DNA from: CAVXYG01 sp963766005
Lineage (GTDB): Bacteria > Actinomycetota > Actinomycetes > S36-B12 > GCA-2699445
Reading direction: 5' to 3'
DNA: 64,000 nt
NCBI GenBank assembly: GCA_963766005.1
Contig: CAVXYG010000018.1
Coordinates: 1-64,000, forward strand
Part shown: one piece after another, positions 59,499-64,000 of the stretch
How positions within the stretch are numbered: position 1 is the first letter of the stretch
How the letters are laid out: every line of letters begins with the position of its first letter
Translations under genes and position numbers: made by a program
The notes under the pieces: model-generated
Databases searched by the model: none
The model's input: the letters and a program-made list of their open reading frames with translations, nothing else
What the model was told of the DNA's origin: nothing

Positions 59499-59583
59499 TC
59501 GGCACCCCGGCTTTGTTTCCCAGCGGTTGTGTCCCCTATGCTGGGAACGCACCTCAGCGGGTCGTGTTCGCACGACGCCGAAG

Positions 59584-59656
59584 GCCCCCATCGTCTAGAG
59601 GCCTAGGACGCCGCCCTTTCAAGGCGGTAGCGCGGGTTCGAATCCCGTTGGGGGTA
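59584..59656 (+). tRNA. tRNA-Glu (UUC)
   Basis: 73-nt cloverleaf: acceptor GCCCCCA pairs with TGGGGGT, anticodon loop CTTTCAA gives UUC, T-loop TTCGAAT. First of a Glu-Asp-Phe cluster, a common actinobacterial order. Confidence 0.95.
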
Positions 59657-59687
59657 CGCAGCCTCTTCGGAGGTGGCCTTGCACCAA

Positions 59688-59761
59688 GGCCCCGTAGCGC
59701 AGTTGGTTAGCGCGCCGCCCTGTCACGGCGGAGGTCGCGGGTTCGAGTCCCGTCGGGGTCG
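59688..59761 (+). tRNA. tRNA-Asp (GUC)
   Basis: 74-nt cloverleaf: acceptor GGCCCCG with CGGGGTC, anticodon loop CTGTCAC gives GUC, T-loop TTCGAGT, discriminator G. 31 bases after tRNA-Glu. Confidence 0.95.
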
Positions 59762-59810
59762 CAACAGGGCTGGGAGACCGGCTCTTGGTTCTTGGGCAAC
59801 CGAGAGCATC

Positions 59811-59884
59811 GGCCAGGTAGCTCAGTTGGTACGAGCGTCCGACTGAAAATCGGAAGGTCGCCGGTTCGACCCCGGCCCTGGCCA
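59811..59884 (+). tRNA. tRNA-Phe (GAA)
   Basis: 74-nt cloverleaf: acceptor GGCCAGG with CCTGGCC, anticodon loop CTGAAAA gives GAA, T-loop TTCGACC. 49 bases after tRNA-Asp. Confidence 0.95.
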
Positions 59885-60866
59885 CAACGGTGCGACCGCT
59901 CAACGGCGGATGCCGTTGAGTCCTAGGCTCGCAGCACGGCCGCCGTCCGACCCACTGCGGGCGCAGTCCCGATCGCCGATCCAGTGAGTTGCGATTCGCG
60001 ACGGGTGCCCACCATCCTCGACGAAGCGCTCATCAGCTACGTCGAGGTTGATACTGACGGCCGCTGTTGCTGCCGATGATCCATGCCCGCCTCGGCGACG
60101 ACCTCGATCTGCGGTGTGTCCCCGGGCGGTCCAGCCGGTGGACGCCCCGAACCGGCGGTCATGGTGCCGGACGTCCCGAATCGGCGGGGCCATGTCCCCG
60201 GACGTCCCCGAAGCCTTGATCAGGCCCTCGAGACTGCCGGGAAGCCCTCTCTAGATTCACTCAGCCCCCGTCGCCCCGCGTGGCGTGGCAGGCGCCCCGA
60301 TCCATGTGAGGCTTCCCGGCACCGGCGTGCCCGACGTGGGCGCTGATTGCTGCTGCGCGCCGGGCCGAACTCCGCCCCCGCGCGCTACCCCTATCCGGGA
60401 GGGACTCAGCGGCGTCGACCACGCCTCCTCCCGCAGGGCCACCTCCCGCAGGGCAGCCTCCCGCAGGCGACGCCTCCCGCAGGGCAGCCTCCCGCAGAGC
60501 CACCTCCCGCAGAGCCACCTCCCGCAGGGCCGCCTCCCGCAGAGCGACCTCCCGCAGGGCGGCCTCCCGCAGGGCGGACGCCGCGATCGCTGCCGACCAG
60601 CAGGCCTCGAGAGCGCCCCGCATGGCGCGCGCCCGGCGACCAGCAGGCCTCGACGCGCATCGCCCGGCGGTTCGCAGCGCCCGGCGGTTCACCGGCGCCC
60701 TGCGGGCCGAAGGGGTCTACCGGCAGCTCTTGCCGAGCAGCACCCGGGGCGCTGCCCACCTCGACGCCCGGCCGCGGGGCAGGACAACTGCACGAACACC
60801 ACCCGGCAGTTGCGGGTCAGGCTCCGCAGTCGCGCACCCGTCCACCGCCGCCTGGCCCGGGTACCC
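59885..60866. other. Gene-poor region downstream of tRNA cluster
   Basis: About 980 bases without a supported gene apart from the possible pentapeptide array. A near-duplicate segment holds the motif CCGGACGTCCC at 60168-60178 and again at about 60199. The stretch 60428-60578 is a 15-bp minisatellite described separately. Open frames here are products of the repetitive GC-rich composition. Confidence 0.5.
60428..60578 (-). repeat. 15-bp minisatellite, ten copies, pentapeptide-coding
   Basis: CTCCCGCAG recurs at 60428, 60443, 60458, 60474, 60489, 60504, 60519, 60534, 60549 and 60564: a strict 15-bp period except one 16-bp step between copies three and four. On the minus strand each unit encodes LREAA or LREVA, that is a five-residue repeat of the kind seen in pentapeptide-repeat proteins; the 16-bp step breaks the frame after seven repeats. 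On the plus strand the same DNA reads LPQGS-type repeats. No start or ribosome binding site is convincing on either strand. Confidence 0.8.
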
Positions 60867-62558
60867 CTAGCGCCGCGATCCGAAGTTCTGCGTCCAGTAG
60901 TGCCGGTAGGTGCTGCCGGGGTTGAAGGCATAGCCGACACCGAGATCGGTGTAGCGGTCCGTCATGAGGTTGCGGCAGTGGCCCGGTGAGCGCAACAGCA
61001 TGCTGACCGCTGCGTCCGGGTCCGCATGGCCGGCAGCGATGTTCTCCCCGACGGACGACCATGCGTAGCCGACCCGCGTGACCCGATCCCCCACGCGGGA
61101 CCCGTCGGCGCCGGTGTGCGTGACCACGTCGCTCAGCGCCATCTCGTCGGCGTGGAGCTGCGCTGCGCGAGCGAGCTGGGCGCGGGGCCGCAGCGCCGGT
61201 ACCGCGGGGAAGTGGCCGTAGGCCCCGCATGCGCGAGCCTGGGACCGCGCCCGGTTGACCGCAGCGACCATCGCCCGCTCCGTGGGCGTCATCCCGTCGC
61301 GCAGCGCCGGTGCCGCGGCGGGCGCGTACGACACCGACCGGCCAACCGGCACCACATAGCCGTTGACATCCACGACCACGTGGGTCGCCGTGGAGGCTCG
61401 CAGGCAGATCCTGCCCTGCTGCCCCGCCGCCATCGCCACAGCGTTCGCCCGAGTGGCACCGGCCGCGAAGTTCAGGCTGGAGGCATTCGGTACACGTTCC
61501 CCACAGGGCCAGAGCGTCAGATGGCCGGCGGATCGCGGCTGGGTGGCGGTCACATTGAGCAACAGGACTTCGCGGTAGCGCTCGCGGTCGCTCATCGCCG
61601 GGATCGCGAACGAGAACGTGACCTGCGGCGCCACCCAGCCGGGGATGCCGAGCGCGCGCCGGGTGTCGACCACCCTGTCGGGCACGATCGGGACGGTACC
61701 GGAGGACCGCAGCGCGGCGTGACCCGAGACGTCCACGATCACATGGGTCTGCGCCGCGCTGCGCAGACAGAACGCGCCCGTCGTGTCGAGACGCACCCAG
61801 GCGGCGTTGGCCCGACTCTCCTCGGCCCGGTAGTTGAGGACCGAGGACGTCGGCGGTTCGGCCGAGCAGGGGTAGGCCGTGAGGTAGCCGTTGCTCGCTG
61901 CCGACGTGGCGGTGAGGTTGACCAGCGCCAGCCCCGCGCCGCCCGGCAGTCCTCGGCGTCCCCCGACCGGGACCCGCAGCACGCCGCCCGCCGGCACGGT
62001 GGTGGCGCGGGTCCGGGTGTCGAGCGCACGCCAGGGACTGGAGACCCGCAACCCGGAGGAGCGCGGGACAGCGGCGTTGGCATCGACGACGACGTGCGTC
62101 TGCATGGTCGAAACGATGCAGACGCTGCGCGTCGTGTCGATCGCCACCGTCACCTGATTCGCGGTGTCCTCGCCGGGCGACGCGTTGAGGCTGGACGCTG
62201 CCGGTTCGGGCGAGCCGCAGGGCCACACCCGCAGGTACCCGGACGCCGCGGCAGCGGTGACGGCGATGTTGAGCACGACGGCCCGGGCACTGGCGCGCAG
62301 GCCCGGCGTCGCGGCGAGCGGGAGTTGCACGGGGGTCCCCGGCTGCAGCGCACCCGCCGGTTGTCCGGAGGAGCCGCGGGGCGCCTCGGGGCGGGAATCC
62401 CAGAGGCGTACCGGCCCGAGCGGCACCAGATCCGGCTCTCGCTCGTTCGCGCCCTGAGCTGCGGGCACGGGCCCGAGCAGTCCCAGCAGCACCGAGATCG
62501 CGGCGCACGAGACGGCCGCGCTGATGCGGGTGCCGGTTCGCCGACGGGTCTGCGCCAT
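60867..62558 (-). CDS. Secreted CAP (SCP/PR-1)-domain protein with three beta-type repeats
   Basis: Intact 563-aa protein. ATG 62558 is preceded by GGAGG. A Sec signal peptide (TRISAAVSCAAISVLLGLLG then PVPAAQGA) leads. Three repeats of about 120 residues follow, each with GYLRVWPCG-like, SSLN and THVVVD motifs: YLRVWPCGSPEP with THVVVDANA, YLTAYPCSAEPP with THVIVDVSG, HLTLWPCGERVP with THVVVDVNG. Each holds a paired cysteine. The C-terminal 130 residues are a CAP domain with ADEMALSDVVTHTG, GYAWSSVGENIAAGHA, RSPGHCRNLM and YRHYWTQNFG, including the conserved histidines and glutamate. Exported and possibly cell-wall associated; function is unknown. Confidence 0.88.
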   Translation of the reverse strand: MAQTRRRTGTRISAAVSCAAISVLLGLLGPVPAAQGANEREPDLVPLGPVRLWDSRPEAPRGSSGQPAGALQPGTPVQLPLAATPGLRASARAVVLNIAVTAAAASGYLRVWPCGSPEPAASSLNASPGEDTANQVTVAIDTTRSVCIVSTMQTHVVVDANAAVPRSSGLRVSSPWRALDTRTRATTVPAGGVLRVPVGGRRGLPGGAGLALVNLTATSAASNGYLTAYPCSAEPPTSSVLNYRAEESRANAAWVRLDTTGAFCLRSAAQTHVIVDVSGHAALRSSGTVPIVPDRVVDTRRALGIPGWVAPQVTFSFAIPAMSDRERYREVLLLNVTATQPRSAGHLTLWPCGERVPNASSLNFAAGATRANAVAMAAGQQGRICLRASTATHVVVDVNGYVVPVGRSVSYAPAAAPALRDGMTPTERAMVAAVNRARSQARACGAYGHFPAVPALRPRAQLARAAQLHADEMALSDVVTHTGADGSRVGDRVTRVGYAWSSVGENIAAGHADPDAAVSMLLRSPGHCRNLMTDRYTDLGVGYAFNPGSTYRHYWTQNFGSRR

Positions 62559-62744
62559 GGTGCCTCCGCCCTTAGGCCCCCGCCGAAACCGGAACTTAGC
62601 CGCCATACCCGCTGACTTCAGGCAAACGGCAGAAATCGGGGCGATCCGCCGCATGCCCTCAGTGGGGCAGCCGGCCTCGCACTGTCGACGCTGCTCGTAT
62701 CGCCGGCCGTCGCAGGAAGTGCTCTTCAGCCGTAGGCTGGTCGC

Positions 62745-63524
62745 ATGGACCTGCTGGTGATCGCGCTCGTCGTTGTGCTGATCGTCGTCCTGGTCCGCTC
62801 GCAGCGGGCCCAAGTACGGCCCGACTCGGGCGGCGGCCGGGCCGATGCCGAACGGCGGTGGCAAGCCGTGCGCCGGGTGGCGGAGGAGGACGTCACCCAG
62901 CTCGGGCAGCAGATCGCCGACATGCCGGTGGCGGCCGACCTGCCGGCGGAGGGCCGTCAGGACTTCGACGACGCGCTGGCCGCCTACGAGCGGGCCAAGG
63001 AGGCACTCGCAGCCGCGCAGCATCCCGACGATCTGCAGTGGGTGACCCGCTCGATCGACGACGGCCGGTTCGCGCTGGCCCGTCTTGCGGCACGCCGCAA
63101 CGCAGAGCCCCTGCCGAGCCGGCGGGCGCCGTGCTTCTTCGACCAGCGCCACGGCCTGTCCGTGCAGGATGCCTCGTGGCAGCCGGACGGCGCAGCTGCC
63201 CGGGACGTGCCGGTCTGCGCGGCGTGCGCCGCTCTGCTCGCCGACGGCCAGGACCCCCAGGTGCGCATGGTCCCAACGCCGACCGGGGTCCGGCCCTACT
63301 ACGACGCCGGCCCGGAGTACGGCCCGTGGGCGCGCGGCTGGTACGCCGCCAGCGGGTTGCACGTCATGAACTCCGCCCTGCTGGGAATGCTGCTGCTGAA
63401 CTCGATGTACCTGCCGCCCGGCTTCGACTACGGCGACCCCGGCGCAGACGTCGGAGGCGATGCCGGCGGCGAGGGCGACTACGGCGGCGACGGCGGCGGA
63501 TTCGGGGACTTCGGCGACTTCTGA
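62745..63524 (+). CDS. Membrane-anchored protein with glycine/aspartate-rich tail, unknown function
   Basis: Intact 259-aa protein. Residues 2-18 form a membrane helix (DLLVIALVVVLIVVLVR). A helical segment (ALAAYERAKEALAAAQ) is followed by a small cysteine-bearing domain (CFFDQRHGLSV and VCAACAALLADGQ, possible metal site) and a hydrophobic stretch (MNSALLGMLLLNSMYLP). The last 40 residues are Gly/Asp-rich (DVGGDAGGEGDYGGDGG). Divergent from the CAP-protein gene, suggesting shared promoter region. No family is firmly recognised. Confidence 0.7.
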   Translation: MDLLVIALVVVLIVVLVRSQRAQVRPDSGGGRADAERRWQAVRRVAEEDVTQLGQQIADMPVAADLPAEGRQDFDDALAAYERAKEALAAAQHPDDLQWVTRSIDDGRFALARLAARRNAEPLPSRRAPCFFDQRHGLSVQDASWQPDGAAARDVPVCAACAALLADGQDPQVRMVPTPTGVRPYYDAGPEYGPWARGWYAASGLHVMNSALLGMLLLNSMYLPPGFDYGDPGADVGGDAGGEGDYGGDGGGFGDFGDF

Positions 63525-63535
63525 CGGCCTGCGAC

Positions 63536-64000
63536 GTGATCAAGTACCTCGGCAGCAAGCGCCGACTGGTCCCCACCCTGGGACGACTGCTGCACGCCAG
63601 CGGCGCAACAACGGCTCTGGACGTCTTCACGGGCACGACCCGGGTCGCGCAGGAGTTCTGCCGCCGGGGCGCCCATGTCACCGCCGTGGACCGCGCCAGC
63701 TACAGCGAGGTGCTGGCACAGTGCTACGTCGAGATGGACGGCGACGCCGTGGACGCCGACGAGGTCGCCGAAGCCCTCTGCCGCCTCGGCGACCTGCCGC
63801 CCCGGCGGGGGTATGTGACGCAGACCTTCTGCGAGCAGAGCCGCTACTTCCATCCCAGCAACGGCATGCGCATCGATGCCGTGCGCGAGGGGATCGACGA
63901 CCTGTACGCCGATTCCTGGCTGCGGCCGGTGCTGCTGTCGAGCCTGCTGCTCGCCGCCGATGCCGTCGATTCCACCGTCGGGCTGCAGATGGCCTACCTC
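63536..64000 (+). CDS. D12-class adenine-specific DNA methyltransferase, 3' end outside window
   Basis: Begins at GTG 63536, 12 bases after the previous stop, with KYLGSKRRLVPTLGRLL, the N-terminal signature of D12/Dam-type N6-adenine methyltransferases (YxGSKxxL), then LDVFTGTTRVAQEFCRRGAH, the SAM-binding motif I region (FxGxG-like, here FTGTT). Only 155 codons are inside the window, so the DPPY catalytic motif is not visible. It may be an orphan methyltransferase or part of a restriction-modification system beyond the edge. Confidence 0.8.
   Translation, partial: MIKYLGSKRRLVPTLGRLLHASGATTALDVFTGTTRVAQEFCRRGAHVTAVDRASYSEVLAQCYVEMDGDAVDADEVAEALCRLGDLPPRRGYVTQTFCEQSRYFHPSNGMRIDAVREGIDDLYADSWLRPVLLSSLLLAADAVDSTVGLQMAYL

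Noticed and set aside
59619..59903. Minus-strand ORF with GLEPATS- and GFEPALPP-like peptides over the tRNA cluster
   Set aside because: These peptides are the well-known artefact of translating tRNA T-arms; the three cloverleaves account for the sequence.
60428..60578. Possible CRISPR array
   Set aside because: A 15-bp period with no spacers is a minisatellite.
60285..60989. Plus-strand frames encoding LPQ and PPA repeats
   Set aside because: They arise from the 15-bp minisatellite in other frames; no ribosome binding site or flanking protein features.

Overview
The window is high-GC DNA with GTG starts, ATGA/TGATG gene overlaps and actinobacterial protein families (SCO6880, DUF6112, DUF5919, MobF relaxase, fused isobutyryl-CoA mutase), so the host is a member of the Actinomycetota. 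I cannot name the genus from sequence alone.

Left half (1 to about 31,957): an integrative and conjugative element (ICE) whose left end lies outside the window. It carries a MobF relaxase/helicase running off the left edge with a small zinc-finger gene upstream; an HD-domain gene followed by an IS110 remnant; a Gabija-like pair (OLD-family ATPase/TOPRIM nuclease plus UvrD-like helicase); an XRE/DUF5919 regulator with a NUDIX gene; a sigma-like protein and an SF3 (D5-type) helicase; a type IV secretion-like transfer operon (single-TM protein, NlpC/P60 hydrolase, DUF6112 pilin-like protein, VirB6/TrbL-like protein, SCO6880 protein, VirB4-like ATPase, VirD4/TraG coupling protein); a second cargo locus of a very large HTH/nuclease-like protein divergent from a DUF4209 protein; an IS110 copy that seems to interrupt an ICE gene; and finally prim-pol primase, excisionase and tyrosine integrase. 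The integrase abuts the 3' end of a tRNA-Lys(UUU) gene, the likely attachment site.

Right half (32,029 to 64,000): ordinary chromosome. It holds a potassium channel, thymidine kinase, CoA-disulfide-reductase/rhodanese fusion, membrane alpha/beta hydrolase, bile acid:Na+ symporter-like protein, YihY/BrkB protein, a MEMO-AMMECR1 fusion coupled to its radical SAM partner (AmmeMemoRadiSam), fused isobutyryl-CoA mutase IcmF, M20 amidohydrolase, gamma-glutamyltransferase-like enzyme, peroxiredoxin, an aldehyde dehydrogenase/GMC oxidoreductase/TetR operon, HtrA-like protease, TPR protein, Sua5, a small zincin, tRNA-Glu/Asp/Phe, a secreted CAP-domain protein, a small membrane protein and the start of a D12-class DNA methyltransferase.

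A striking feature is that almost every gene of 300 codons or more from 1 to 32.5 kb carries one or more single-base-type frameshifts, while about 25 genes from 32.8 to 64 kb carry none. The frames can be stitched together with motifs intact, so these genes are described as whole genes broken by frameshifts. Whether the breaks are real or consensus errors cannot be decided here.
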